Below, one piece after another: positions 35,046 to 46,804 of a DNA stretch of 64,000 bases. The notes under the pieces were generated by a model that was given only the letters and a program-made list of their open reading frames with translations, was not told where the DNA came from and did not search any database. The stretch's first letter is position 1; each line of letters begins with the position of its first letter. A program made the position numbers and the translations under genes. This stretch comes from Opisthocomus hoazin (taxonomy: Eukaryota > Chordata > Aves > Opisthocomiformes > Opisthocomidae): NCBI RefSeq assembly GCF_030867145.1, contig NC_134442.1:7517001-7581000 (forward strand), given 5' to 3'.

Positions 35046-35969
35046 ATAACCAACAGCAGTTCCATCACCCACTTCATCCTCCTGGCATTCGCAGACAAGA
35101 GGGAGTTGCAGCTCTTGCACTTCTGGCTCTTCCTGGGCATCTACCTGGCTGCCCTCCTCAGCAACGGCCTCATCATCACCACCATAGCCTGTGACCACCG
35201 CCTCCACACCCCCATGTACTTCTTCCTCTATAACCTCTCCCTCCTCGACTTCGGGTCCATCTCCACCACTGTCCCCAAATCCATGTCCAGTTCCCTCTCG
35301 GACTCTAGGGACATCTCCTACTCAGGATGTGCTGCCCAGCTCTTTTTCTTTGTCTTCTTCATTTCAGCAGAATTATTTCTTCTGACTGTCATGGCCTATG
35401 ACCGCTACACTGCCATCTGCAGACCCCTGCACTACGGGACCCTCCTGGGCAGCAGAGTTTGCGTCCACATGGCAGCAGCTGCCTGGGGCAGTGGGTTTCT
35501 CAGTGCTCTCCTGCACACTGCCAATACATTTTCCATACCCCTCTGCAAGGGCAATGCTGTGGACCAGTTCTTCTGTGAAATCCCCCAGATCCTCAAGCTC
35601 TCCTGCTCACACTCCTATCTCAGAGAAATTGTGGTCCTTGTGCTTAGTGCATGTTTAGCTTTTGGGTGTTTTGTTTTTATTGTGCTGTCCTATGTGCAGA
35701 TCTTCAGGGCCGTACTGAGGATCCCCTCTCAGCAGGGACAGCACAAAGCCTTTTCCACATGCCTTCCTCACATGGCTGTGGTCTCCCTGTTCATGAGCAC
35801 TGGCACATTTGCCTACCTGAAACCACCCTCCATCTCCTCCACATTGCTTGATCTGTTTGTGGCAGTGCTGTATTCTGTGGTTCCATCAGTATTGAACCCC
35901 CTCATCTATAACATGAGGAACCAGGAGCTCAAGGATGCAGTGTGGAAACTGGTGACTGGATGTTCCTAA
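35046..35969 (+). pseudogene. Olfactory receptor (OR14-like) with lost ATG
   Basis: Seven-helix odorant receptor, 307 codons, no internal stop. It has the hallmark motifs HTPMYFFL (TM2), MAYDRYTAIC (end of TM3), KAFSTCLPH (TM6) and NPLIY (TM7), plus an N-terminal Asn-Ser-Ser glycosylation site. The codon at 35046-35048 is ATA where both sister genes have ATG. The frame is open back to a stop at 34977 without any ATG. A splice-acceptor-like CTTCCTCTAG ends at 35015, and the first downstream in-frame Met is residue 57, inside TM2. An out-of-frame ATG at 35029 starts a 6-codon frame ending at 35049. It is probably a very young pseudogene, unless an upstream exon supplies a start. Confidence 0.85.
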
Positions 35970-36560
35970 ACAGCAATACACTTCCTGTCTTCTTCTGCAC
36001 ATGGCTCACATTGTAATGTACTGCAGGACCAGGCTGTCTTTGGTCATTGGTTTTGTTTCTTTTGGTTTATTTTCTTCGTAGTCTTGGTTGTGATAATGTT
36101 CTCTACAAAGAATTGCCATCATTCCTCCCAGTGCTATTTCATTATCTACCTGTCATGTGTGACCCAGAGACTGTGTAAATCAAGAGCCATGTTCTTGGTG
36201 TGTTTAAAAACAATAAAGGATCCTGCAGTTTCTTGCATGTCCAAGATCCCTCTTCCAAGACTTTCTCTGGAGCTGCAGGGGCACCTCCAGAGGGGCAAGG
36301 GAAAAGAGTCCCAGCACAGCAGCAGTGCCATGGAGCACAGGCACTTGGTCTTTTCTGAGCTGCTCTCTTTCCAACTCCATGAAGTCCTTCTGAGCCCTTG
36401 TGTACTGCAAGACCTGAGCGCTCTGGCAGCTTGGTCCCAATCCTATGGGAGCAAAAGGGGATCTCCTCAAGGCAGTGCCTGAAGGCTTCAGACTCTTTCT
36501 AACAGTGTTCTCAAGAACATGTCCAGGAAAATTGCCCTGGAGAGGAAAACACAGTGATGA

Positions 36561-37689
36561 GCTGAGCTGAACTGTGTGAGTGGGAAGTCTGGGGGGACAC
36601 AGCAGTGTCCTCGCACAGACAAGATTGCTGGGAGAGACACGAAAGATCTGCAGAGAAGTGTCTGGTCTGTGTCCATGTTTATTGGAAACCCTGGGCAAGA
36701 CCCTCCATGGTAGTTGTCACTTAGCAGCCAATAACAACAAGAATTTCCAGGGCTGGTTTCTCACTACAGCTTGGAGAGTTTCTTTATCTCTCCATGCAGG
36801 GACACCAAATGACAGGGTCAGAAGATCAGGTTGGTGTTGCATGGTGAAGGCACAACCATGCACACTGTGTGCTAGTGGGGAGATGAACCTGAGTGAGCAC
36901 AAATGCCATCAGCTATGCCTAGAGGTGGCCATGAAGGCCATGAGGTCTTCTGGGACAGAGAGTGTCTTCAGGTCACTTCACTTTAACCTGTAACTTACCC
37001 TGGGAAACCTCCTGAATGTGGCACTGTCGTGTGGTTCCTTGAACTGAGGTCCACGTGGCCTTTCCTCATGCCATGGGGCATCTCAGATGTGTGCAGACCA
37101 GGGCGACACACCACAGGGCTGAGGTGCCTCTGGGAGTGGCAGGAGGCAGCCAGGGAAACACTACGCCTGCTGCAGTGCCCTGCCTCTGCCTCTGCCTGTG
37201 CAGGGAAGCACTTGTGTCGCTGAACAGCCCTGTCAGAACCCTGACATTTCTGGGAGTGACTTCAGGAACAAGTCCCACCATCCCAAGGAGATTTCTCTCA
37301 CCTGCCTTGTCAGCTTCATTGCAAATGTCCCTGGGTGCTCTGTCACCCTTCCTTGTGTTTAGGGCTTGTCCCTTTTATTAGAAAGAAGCACATCTGCAGA
37401 GCATCTCACCAATGCAGTCAGAAAGGGTTCTGAAAGCATGAGCAGCATTGCCCTGCAGAAGACAGCATTTCTTTAATTTCACAAAGCACAGAGCACACCT
37501 GGGGGTCAGGAATGCAGTCAGAGACACGCACCCCTCCATCTTTCCCCCCTCTGAACTTCCTTGACAATTTCTGTAAGCACCTAACAGAGAAACAAATGTG
37601 CTCACTCATAGGTGTCCTACCAGGAGAGAGGGGACAGGAAGACCTAAAACTTCTCACGGATAAGGGGGGCTATGACAATCAGACTTCAT
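36561..37689. other. Intergenic stretch after OR unit 1
   Basis: Unique sequence with short open frames only. No OR, CR1 or LTR feature was recognised. Confidence 0.4.
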
Positions 37690-38520
37690 CAAAGAGTTTC
37701 CATAATGGGAATGGGGAATCCCCAAACCTTGAGAAAAATCTCTTCCTCCTCTCTCTCATGCCCTGCCCCTTGACTGTGGATGTGAACACTCTCATCATGG
37801 AGCTTCTGATGGGAATCTTGGAAACCTGCTACAGCTCCACTAGCCTGACTGTCCCCTGATGGTAAGGACAGCACAGTGTCTGCTCACAGCAATGTTAGTG
37901 CCGTTTCCTGCCTTTGTGGCACGTATGGAGTGTTTCTTGCTGGTGGCAACATCCTACAATGAGTATTTGGGTGTCTGCAGGTTCTTGCTCTCTGCAAGAT
38001 TCATGAGCTGCAAGGGCTGTCTCCAGAAGGCAATTGCACCTTGGCTAAGGGGATTTCTGTCATCTACACTCATTATTTTGTTCTTGTCCAAGATACAATT
38101 TGAGGCCCCCATGTAGCAGATCAATTCTTCTGTGATTTTGCCCCAGTACTAGAATTCTCCTGCAGTGACACCATGACAGTCCTGCTCTTTGCTTTCATAA
38201 CTTGCTTTCGAGATCCAGTCTCTTCCTGTTCACCCTGGCATCCTGTGGGTGCATCAGAGCTGCCACCCTAGGGCAGCTTTGCTGCCCAGCATGGGCAGCC
38301 AGAAAGCCTTCTCCAAATGCTCCTCTCACCTCACTAGTGTCACTCCTTTCTACAGCATCCCTCATCCTTGCCTGTGTGATGCCCAGGACAGCCCTGCTAA
38401 GCAAGTTTGTCAAAGCCCTTTTTCTACACCATTCTCGCCCCTGCTCAATCCTCTCATCTACAGCCCGATGACCAGAAAGTTACAGGTCGGGGGATCACTT
38501 AGAAAACCACGCAGGAATGC
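37690..38520 (+). pseudogene. Decayed olfactory receptor of another subfamily
   Basis: Broken OR sequence spread over three frames. A TM2-like part (37735-37855) includes LETCYSSTSL. An 85-codon part (37859-38116) includes VARMECFLLVATSYNEYLGVCR, which aligns with the TM3/DRY region but reads Asn-Glu-Tyr at the DRY position. A TM5-TM7 part (38200-38520) includes QKAFSKCSSHL-like and LNPLIYS-like sequence. Several stops and frameshifts occur. The motif spelling (ECFLL, Ser-Arg-rich IL2) fits an OR6/OR10/OR11-type receptor rather than the OR14-like genes next to it. TM1 is not visible. It is clearly a pseudogene. Confidence 0.75.
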
Positions 38521-38769
38521 TGGGGACTGCACAGAGAGCCTGTTTGGTTTCGAAGCCTGTAGGAAGAAATCACTTCTGGTTCTCTTCTCAGAAGGCCCCA
38601 AGCATATGGACAGACATGTGTTGTGTCCTGGGCATTCCTCTGGAAGTGTAGGATATACAGAAGGCTTTTGGTGTCGGGGATATTGAAAAGGCTGGCCGGT
38701 GTCACTGTGAGACCTCCGTCAAACACCTAGGACAGGTCAGAGCCCTCAGTGAGCTTCACCCTGGCAGGC

Positions 38770-40846
38770 TCTCGTCCTACTGGATGTATTCCAGAGACCG
38801 CAAGAGCTCTCGATCCCAAATGTAAGAAGTCGGGCAGAGAAGAGAAGAGACCGGCATGGCTGAGGCAAGAGATGCTGGTCAAACTAAGGAAGAAGAGGGA
38901 ACTGCACAGGCAGTGGAAGCAGGGACTGGCTTCCTGGGAAGAGTATAGGGAAGCTGCCCGTTTGTGTAGGGATGGGGTCAGGAAGGCCAAGGCACAGCTG
39001 GAGCTGAACTTGGCAAGGGATGTGAAAAATAACAAGAAGGGCTTCTACAGGGATGTCATCCGGAAAAAGATGGTCCAAAGAAAGTGTACCCCCACTCGTG
39101 AGCAAGACCGGTGAACTGGCAACAGCAGATGAGGAGAAAGCTGAGGTACTCAACAACTTTTTTGCCTCAGTCTTCACTGGCAACCTCTCTCCTCACCCCT
39201 CCCAAGTCGATGCATGGCATGAAGGAGACCAGGAGGGTAAAATCCCTACAGCTGTAAGTGAAGTCCACGTTCGGGACCTCCTGAGGAACCTAAACGTACA
39301 GAAGTCCATGGAACCTGATGAGATGCACCCCGGAGTCCTGAGGGAACTGGCTGATGGAGTTGCCGAGCCACTCTCCATGATATTTGAAAAGTCATGGCGG
39401 TCAGGGGAAGTCCCCAGTGACTGGAAAAAGGGAAACATTGTGCCCCTTTTCAAAAAGGGTAGAAAGGAAGACCCTAGGAACTACCAACCTGTCAGCCTCA
39501 CATCTGTGCCTGGGAAGACAATGGAACAGATCCTCCTAGAAGATATGCTAAGGCACATGGAGGCCAGGGAGGGGATTCGAGACAGCCAGCATGGCTTCAC
39601 CAAGGGCAAGTCCTGCCTCACCAACCTGGTGGCTTTCTATGATGGTGTAACAACAAGAGTGGACAAGGGAAAACCTATGGACGTCATCTGTCTGGAATTT
39701 TGTAAAGCCTTTGACACGGTCCCCCACAACATCCTTCTCTCTAAATTGGAGAGCCATGGATTTGATGGGTGGACCGTTTGGTGGATAAGGAATTGGTTGG
39801 ATGGTCGCAACCAAAGGGTAGTGTTCAACGGCTCGATGTCCAGATGGAGACCAGCAATGAGTGGAGTCCCCCAGGGGTCCGTACTGGGACCGGTGCTGTT
39901 CAATATATTTATCAATGACATGAACAGCGACATCGAGTGTACCCTCAGCAAGTTTGCAGATGACACCAAGCTGAGTGGTACCGTTGAGGCACCAGAAGGA
40001 CGGGATGCCATCCAGAGGGACCTGGACAAGCTGGAGAAGTGGGCCTGTGTGAACCTCATGAGGCTCAACAACGCCAAGTGCAAGGTCCTACACCTGGGTC
40101 AGGGTAATCCCCAGTATCAATACAGGCTGGGGGATGAAAGGATCGAGAGCAGCCCTGCTGAGAGGGACTTGGGGGTACTGATAGACAAAAGGCTGGACAT
40201 GAGTCAGCAATGTGCGCTGGCAGCCCAGAGGGCCAACCGTGTCCTGGGCTGCATCAAGAGAAACGTGGCCTGCAGGTCGAGAGAGGTGATTCTGGCCCTC
40301 TTCTCTGCTCTGGTGAGGCCTCACCTGGAGTACTGCGTTCAGCCCTGGAGCCCTCAGCACAAGAAGGACATGGAACTGTTGGAGCGGGTCCAAAGGAGGG
40401 CTACAAAAATGATCCGAGGACTGGAGCACCTCTCCTATGAGGACAGGCTGAGAGAGTTGGGTTTGTTCAGCCTGGAGAAGAGAAGGCTGCGGGGAGACCT
40501 GATTGCAGCCTTTCAGTACTTAAAGGGAGCCTATAGGAAAGATGGGGACAATCTTTTTAGCAGAGATAACAGTGACAGGGGTAATGGTTTTAAACTAAAA
40601 CAGGGTAGGTTTAGGCTGGATATAAGGAAGAAATTCTTTACAATGAGGGTGGTGAAACACTGGATCGAGTTGCCCAGAGAGGCAGTGGAGGCCCCATCCC
40701 TGGAAACAGTCAAGACCAGGTTGGACAGGGCTCTGAGCAACCTGATCTAGTTAGCGGTGTCCCTGCTCGCTGCGGGGGGGTTGGACTAGATGACTGCTAG
40801 GGGTCCCTTCCGACCCAAAACTTTCTATGATTTCTATGATTTCTAA
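38770..40846 (+). mobile_element. CR1 LINE with 565-codon open RT frame
   Basis: The frame 39053-40750 is open for 565 codons and holds a full CR1 reverse transcriptase domain. Visible motifs are [19 protein letters not shown], the FADD catalytic box (SKFADDTK) and the C-terminal region ([15 protein letters not shown]). A preceding block (38749-39114) encodes the linker between endonuclease and RT in a different frame, so one frameshift lies at about 39060-39110. The endonuclease domain is absent (5' truncation). The 3' end is TTTCTATGATTTCTATGATT (about 40825-40844). It is well preserved compared with other CR1 copies in the window, and is probably a young insertion. Confidence 0.92.
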
Positions 40847-41219
40847 TCAGTCTGCTGCAGGTGAAGGGCTGCTTGGCAGATACCCACCAACAGCCCTCAG
40901 CATATCCTTGGCTTCACCTTATATTTTCTTCTTCCCTCATTTGGCCCTCCCAAGTTCTTCCCTTTGATCGTGCTCATGCCCTCCCACACAAACAGTCCAC
41001 CTCTGATTACCCTTTCCTCATCAGACATAGTTTATCTCGCTTTGTACCCTCAGGTGGTGTTTCTGGCATGGTCACCATGGTGACACCGATCTTGGCCAGC
41101 AATTTCATTTCACTAGTATGTCCTCGTCGAGGCAGGCTTGGACTTGACTCGATGAAGAGCAACCTTAAGGAAAGGGGCCTGGGCATTACAAGGGAGGCTG
41201 TAGCAGCCAGTGCAATGGG

Positions 41220-41720
41220 AATATAGACATGTGTGTATTGGGCTGCACTGGGAGGAGTGTGGCCACCCAGACAAGGAGAGTTTTCATCCGTCTTGGCTCA
41301 GCACTTGTACGGGCACATCTAGAATACTGTGTCCCAGTATGGGGCTCCCCATTGTGGAGGAGTAGTGAGAAACTGGAGAGGGTTCATAGGAGGTCTACCA
41401 AGTCAGTGTTAGGGACTATTTGTGAGGAGGCTGAGAGGCCAAGGCTGCTTAGGCCTCACGAATCAGAAGATCTGGGCATTGTATTCTCATGTAGCCCATG
41501 AGAACTTGAAAAGTTCTTTCAGAGGTGGTGGCACCTGGGAAAGAGCTTGAGATATAAAAACCAGCAAAAGCAAATACTGCAGATTGGGAGGTCCAGACAG
41601 GACATGAGAAAGTAAGAAAATTCACTCCAAGGGCAGTGCTGTGGAGCCATGGGTCACTGAGAGGGAGACTGGAACAGAGTCTGTTTCAAGGAACAGTCAC
41701 CAGTGAGGACAAAGAGACAT
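41220..41720 (+). mobile_element. CR1-like LINE fragment
   Basis: The translation at 41229-41501 contains SALVRAHLEYCVPVWGSP, followed by KLERVHRRSTK, the C-terminal motif of CR1-type reverse transcriptases. It is more diverged than the other copies and lacks a clear 3' terminus. Confidence 0.65.
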
Positions 41721-43740
41721 CTGCACAGGTAGGAATGTGCTGTGGAGGGGGAGAAGGTTGAGTGTCTACAGCCTGGAAAGACCACTCCCTAATAGAACTG
41801 AGACCTCGGTCCACTTGGCTGTGGCTGATGCCTCTGACATCAAAGCCTGTGAGGAGACACCCTGTCCTCCTGCCACCAAAGCCTCCATGTCTCTTCTCAC
41901 CCTGGCAGTGTGATATCATTGTCCTTCACTCAGCATTGCACAGCCTGCATCCCACTGTCCCAGGAAAAGCCCTGAGCCACACGTGAGGGATATGATCTCC
42001 CTTCACAAGGGCTGGAGTCAGGGCTTGGTGTTTGGCTTCATAAACACATCAAGACTTGACAAAGCATCAGACACACTGACACTCTTCCTTTGCCTGGCTC
42101 TCCTCATGTCCTCCAGTTGTCTGTCTCCAACAGCTCCATGGGGAGGCTTTGTTGGGGGATGGACCTCAGTGGGTCCCGTTAATGCTTGAAGGTACTTTAG
42201 CTTTCGCTTCTGACTCTGACTTCTGGAAAGGTTTGTGCCAAAATCTTCTCAGTATCTCTGCTTCACTGACTGATCATCAAATGCACCTTGGGGGTCCTTC
42301 CAGTGCAGAAAGACTTTGTGTTCCTTTCTCTTCCTACATTTTTTTACAAGGCTTCATGAGTTGGACAGTTAATTGGAACTGTTTCAAGGGAGTAGTTAAA
42401 GGGGAAGAGACTGTCTGCTAAGGAGCTATGGCAAGGAAGGAAAAGCAGCCCACTTGAAGTCTATATGGACAACCTTGCTCCTCACCTCCTCAAGCCCACC
42501 AGTTCCCTTATTGGCCTCCTGGGGCTTGCATCACTTCTCCTCACATCAGGCTTCTCCACTGAGATCTGCTGCTGCATGGTACACCTTCTTTGCGTCAGCT
42601 CCCACCTGCTTTCCTTAGAGACATGGGCTGCACACAGGCACAGAAAGATTTCTCTTCCTTGCCAAGAAACAAAAGTGAAACAAAATGCAATTTAAGAAAC
42701 TTTAAACCTCTCTCCTCAGCTGTATGCTAAATGCAAACAGCATCTATTGTTGTCCACTTTTCACAAGGGATTTCCATACAAGAACAGTTTTAGACAGACA
42801 GATAATAAAGGAGTGATATAAAGGCAAAGAAGTTGTGGACTAAAGAGTTAATAAGCCTTCTGAAAGAAGGGGTAAGTTTCTAACTCCCTGAAGCTCGAAG
42901 CAGAAATCAGATACTGGAGAGGCGTCTGAATGACCAAAGAACAAGCAAAGGACAAAAGCTGAAAGAAATTGGAAGGGCATAAGTCCACATAGTCCTTAGA
43001 CATGGCCACTGAGTAGGAAAGTTGGAAACACCTGAATGTCAAGGCAGATGAAATAATAGACATAGTATTGCTACTACAATAGGGAATATCAATACTTCTC
43101 CTGCCATTAGTAGGAAAGCCATTTTCCATTTCCTGGAAATTTCCCGTTCTGTCATGGAGGGAAAACATTTCCATTTCTTGAAAATACTCCAATGATTCAG
43201 CTGAGGAAAATGTGCTTTACAGTTTTCATGGAATTCATTAAAAAAAAAAAAAAAGTTCGGCTTTCCAGGCAGATATCAGTTGTCTGAGCATAAACATGCC
43301 GTGCCACTTTTGAAATTCCCACTGTACCTGGGGTGATGGCCTGGGACTGGCATCTATCCCAGAGGACCTGTGGGAGAGCAGAGAACCTTGTAAGGTGCAG
43401 GTAGAAGCTGCGAAGGGGTGCCCAGATCATCTACACTGACACCTGCTGTCTATTTACCTCTAGCAGGAGACATTTGTGTCCTGCATACATTCCCAATCCT
43501 GGAATACACTTTCATTTTCCAACAGAGGAAAATGCTCCCAAGACAGAAACAAGGCTGGAAAGTGTGTTGACACATTTCTTTGCTTTGGTTTTTGTCTTCA
43601 GTTCTTTTTACTTCCATTTTCATTGACATTACCTGACACCTGACAGGCCTATCGACGTCAAAATAAGATCATCTGGTGTCTTGTACAGAGCCCCATGCCC
43701 TAATACCATCCCCACCCAGGACACCTCAGCCTTCGCCCAG
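41721..43740. other. Intergenic stretch without recognised features
   Basis: About 2 kb of unique sequence with short, unconvincing open frames. A 15-bp A run lies at 43239-43253. I see no gene or known repeat. Confidence 0.4.
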
Positions 43741-43741
43741 A

Positions 43742-44815
43742 TGTCACGAAGGAGCGGTTAGGTTGCGTAAAGGATCACTCAAAGATTTTGCAAGAAAAGG
43801 TTTTAGTGAAAATTTAGAAAATGTGATCTTACAAAGTTCATTGGCAAGGTCCACTCTATTACTTCACAAAGGGGTGGAACACAATATTAAAAGGGGTTTT
43901 GTATGGAAAATGATTTATAGAGAGTAAAAGGAAAGTGTAAGGTGGTAGGGAGTCTGGACACCCTTGCTCTCTAAACTCCTTCTCAGAGAGGAGCCCAGGT
44001 GCAGCTGGATCCAGAACTGGTCTTAGACCACAAGAGGTTATGTCTAAGGGATATGTTTAGCAGTAATTCGTGGTCTGTTCACAATTTAGAGAGAGAGAGA
44101 ATCCTTGGGATTTACCATCTATTAATCACTGGTTAACTTACCATTTATAGAGTGATTAAAAAGAATTTGCTACTACAATCACAGTAATAGAATATTATGT
44201 TTGAATCAATTCACACACACACACATACACACACATACAATCATAAAAATTCCCCTCCAGGTCAGTGAAATACTCACTTCAAATTAAATTAATTCTCAAA
44301 GGGCAAAGCTTGAGTCCCAAGGAGATCAACCCAGGTGATGCCAACAGAGTTCAAGATACTCTGAGAAGCGTCCCACTCAGAAGAAGTTGCTGGGCACAGC
44401 CCTCTGCATACCAGAAGAGCTCAAAGGGCCTTCTTTGGTGCCGCTCTTTACAGGGACTCAAGACGATTGACTTCAGGCATGAATAATTGACCATCCTAGT
44501 CAAGATCCACGTGATGCAATCCTGATATTTAGACAGTAACCATACAATTCCAGTATTTCCCAAGACGTACAATTCTGATATTACCAGGCAGGTGTGACTT
44601 CAGGCATCAGTGGTTCTGGGTGCAGTCAGGGGGTGCCTGATTGACCATCTCCCTGCTCTTGCACAAAGACAAGGAAAGTGCCAAGTTGCCCTGATTCACT
44701 GCCCTCATTCACAAACCAGAGAAATGGCTAGTCACACCTACAAGCTGTTCTTGCAGTGTAAGTAGGAATGCAATGTTGGCTGATTCTGGGATCGCCACGT
44801 TTGAGGGGATGTTGC
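43742..44815 (-). mobile_element. Long LTR, probably ERVL-type (tentative)
   Basis: The left end reads TGTCACGAAGGAG. The next ~180 bp (AAGGTTTTAGTGAAAATT and CACAAAGGGGTGGAAC blocks) resemble a dispersed avian ERVL LTR that I recognise from memory. The right end is uncertain; an internal (AC)n microsatellite lies at about 44213-44242. No coding region was found and no target duplication was confirmed. Confidence 0.45.
44213..44242. repeat. (AC)n microsatellite
   Basis: Short CA dinucleotide run with two AT interruptions. Confidence 0.85.
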
Positions 44816-44869
44816 ACCACATCAGCAAGTCTGCAGTCCAAGCTGTCAGAAACACTGTCAGACCAAGAT

Positions 44870-45400
44870 GTTCAAGGTTTCATTCAGTCTGAGATTAAAA
44901 ACCCCCAAGGACAGACACTGCCCAACCTCTCTGGGTGACTGTTCCAGCACTTGGCTGAGCTTCTGGCGAAATAAGGAGCCCTTCTGTCCTGCCTGAACCT
45001 CTCCTCTTTCACCTTCCTCTCATTGGCTTTTGTCCTCCCTGAAGCATGGTGAAGAGATGGCTCTTTATTCTCCATGACCTCCTCATAGGTACTGGCAGGC
45101 TGGGATGAGGACCCGTGAGGGCCCAGCTGCCTCAGGCTCTCCTCACAGTCAAAATGCTCCAGTCCCTGGCTGTCTTCAGGGCTCTTTCCTAAACGCACTG
45201 CAGATTTCCACTATTACTCTTGATTTCAGGATCTGAAATCCGAATGAAGTACTCCTGAGAATCCCTTCCCTCAATCTCCTGGCCATGCTCCTGGTCATAC
45301 AGCCCAGGATGCTGGTGGCCTCCCTTGCTGCCAGGGCACACAGCTGCCTCCCGTCCAGATCCCTGACCATGAAGTACTGAACCCAGCAGCAGGAAGGAAG
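44870..45400 (-). mobile_element. CR1-like LINE fragment, diverged
   Basis: The minus strand carries the pattern of a CR1 3' half. It has a conserved block around the hydrophobic WNSHPERLG-like end of the ORF (near 44920-44960) and an HFDCEESLRQLG segment. Further on is the WP...ATSILGCMTRSMA segment (near 45290-45320). It is heavily mutated. Confidence 0.55.
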
Positions 45401-45868
45401 TGGCTGTGCAGCAAGAGTCACTGATAAACTTGAGGTGAGTGGGCAGTGTTGGAAATGGCCAAACAGGAAGGCCATCACTGAAATCTGACTCCAGTTCCAT
45501 TCTCTAACAGGTCACCCTCTCCCCTCCACCCCTCAATAGATGGAAAACCGCAGCACAGCAATTTGCCCCAACAGTGGCAATTTCTTCAGTATGTTCCTGA
45601 GCCCAGGTCTGGAAGAAGAGCTTATCTTCTAGTCACCAGCACTGAGAAGATCTCCTTTTATTACAGAGATGTGACATGGGAGGGCGCCTGTATCATTGGG
45701 CCAGACACACGTGCAAAGAACTCCGGGTAAGACAGACCGCGTTCATGGTTCTGGAGAATTGGAGTGGACGCAGACACTCCACTTGCACTCCTGGAGAAAG
45801 AGAATTATCACAGATAAAATGCTCAAAGCGCAGGATATGTCCCCAGATACATTATAAACATGGAGAGC

Positions 45869-46804
45869 TTATTGCTGCTGAAAGACTACTGATTGAATGA
45901 GCTTGTTGAGGGCCTTTTTGAGCTCCTGGTTCCTCATGCTGTAGATGATGGGGTTCACTGCTGGAGGAACCACCGAGTAAAGGAATGACACCACCACATC
46001 CAAGGATGGGAAAGAGGTAGAGGGAGGTTTCAGGTAGGCAAAAACTATAGTGCTGATAAACAGGGAGACCACGGTCAGGTGAGGGAGGCAAGTGGAAAAG
46101 GCTTTGTGCCGTCCCTGCTCAGAGGGGATCCTCAGCACGGCCCTCAAGATTTGCACATAGGACAGAACAATGAAAATAAAACATCCAAAAGCTAAAGAAA
46201 GACTAACCCCAAGAAGCCCAACTTCCCTGAGGTAGGAGTGTGAGCAGGAGAGCTTGAGGATCTGGGGGATTTCACAGAAGAACTGGTCCATAGCATTGCC
46301 CTTGCAGAGGGGTATGGAGAATGTGTTGGCAGTGTGCAGAAGAGAATCGAGAAAAGCACTGCCCCAGGCAGCTGCTGCCATGTGGACACAAGCTCTGCTG
46401 CTCAGGAGGGTCCCGTAGTGCAGGGGTCTGCAGATGGCAATGTAGCGGTCGTAGGCCATGACGGTCAGAAGACAATACTCTGCTGTGAGCAAGAAGGAAA
46501 ACAGAAAGACCTGGGCAGCACATCCTACATAGGAAATGACCCTGGAGTCCCAGAGAGAATTGGCCATGGATTTTGGGAGAATGGTGGAGATGGAGCCCAA
46601 GTCAATGAGGGAGAGGTTGAGGAGGAAGAAGTACATGGGAGTGTAAAGGCGGTGGTCGCAGGCTATGGCGGTGATGATGAGGCCGTTGCTGAGGAGGGCA
46701 GCCAGGTAGATGGCCAGGAAGAGCCAGAAGTGCAAGAACTGCATCTCCGACGTGTCTGCAAATGCCAGGAGCGTGAAATCAGTGACAGTGCTGCCATTGG
46801 ACAT
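45869..46804 (-). CDS. Olfactory receptor, OR14-like, intact
   Basis: Single coding exon of 311 residues, ATG at 46802-46804. The start was chosen because it matches the canonical N-terminus (Met-Ser-Asn-Gly-Ser, an N-glycosylation site) and lies just downstream of a splice acceptor (TTTCTATTTCCAG, minus strand). Seven hydrophobic helices are visible with HRLYTPMYFFL, MAYDRYIAIC, KAFSTCLPH and NPIIYS, and the conserved Cys pair between TM3 and the second extracellular loop. It is a G-protein-coupled odorant receptor of the plasma membrane of olfactory neurons. It is nearly identical to its neighbours in most segments, as expected in the avian OR14-like (gamma-c) expansion. The C-terminus (ending in VVFQQQ) differs from the other two. 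Confidence 0.95.
   Translation of the reverse strand: MSNGSTVTDFTLLAFADTSEMQFLHFWLFLAIYLAALLSNGLIITAIACDHRLYTPMYFFLLNLSLIDLGSISTILPKSMANSLWDSRVISYVGCAAQVFLFSFLLTAEYCLLTVMAYDRYIAICRPLHYGTLLSSRACVHMAAAAWGSAFLDSLLHTANTFSIPLCKGNAMDQFFCEIPQILKLSCSHSYLREVGLLGVSLSLAFGCFIFIVLSYVQILRAVLRIPSEQGRHKAFSTCLPHLTVVSLFISTIVFAYLKPPSTSFPSLDVVVSFLYSVVPPAVNPIIYSMRNQELKKALNKLIQSVVFQQQ

Larger units (their letters stand above)
28200..36560. repeat. OR segmental duplication, unit 1 (plus orientation)
   Basis: This block, holding the OR gene at 35.0-36.0 kb and its flanks, is an inverted copy of 55430-62290. Matching landmarks are 28290-28330 with 62182-62219, 30000-30410 with 60170-60560, 33060-33840 with 58200-58980, and 36430-36550 with 55430-55500. 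It also holds a CR1 insertion (30430-31880) that the other unit lacks. The non-coding stretches 28.2-30.4 and 31.9-35.0 kb contain no gene that I recognise. Confidence 0.8.
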
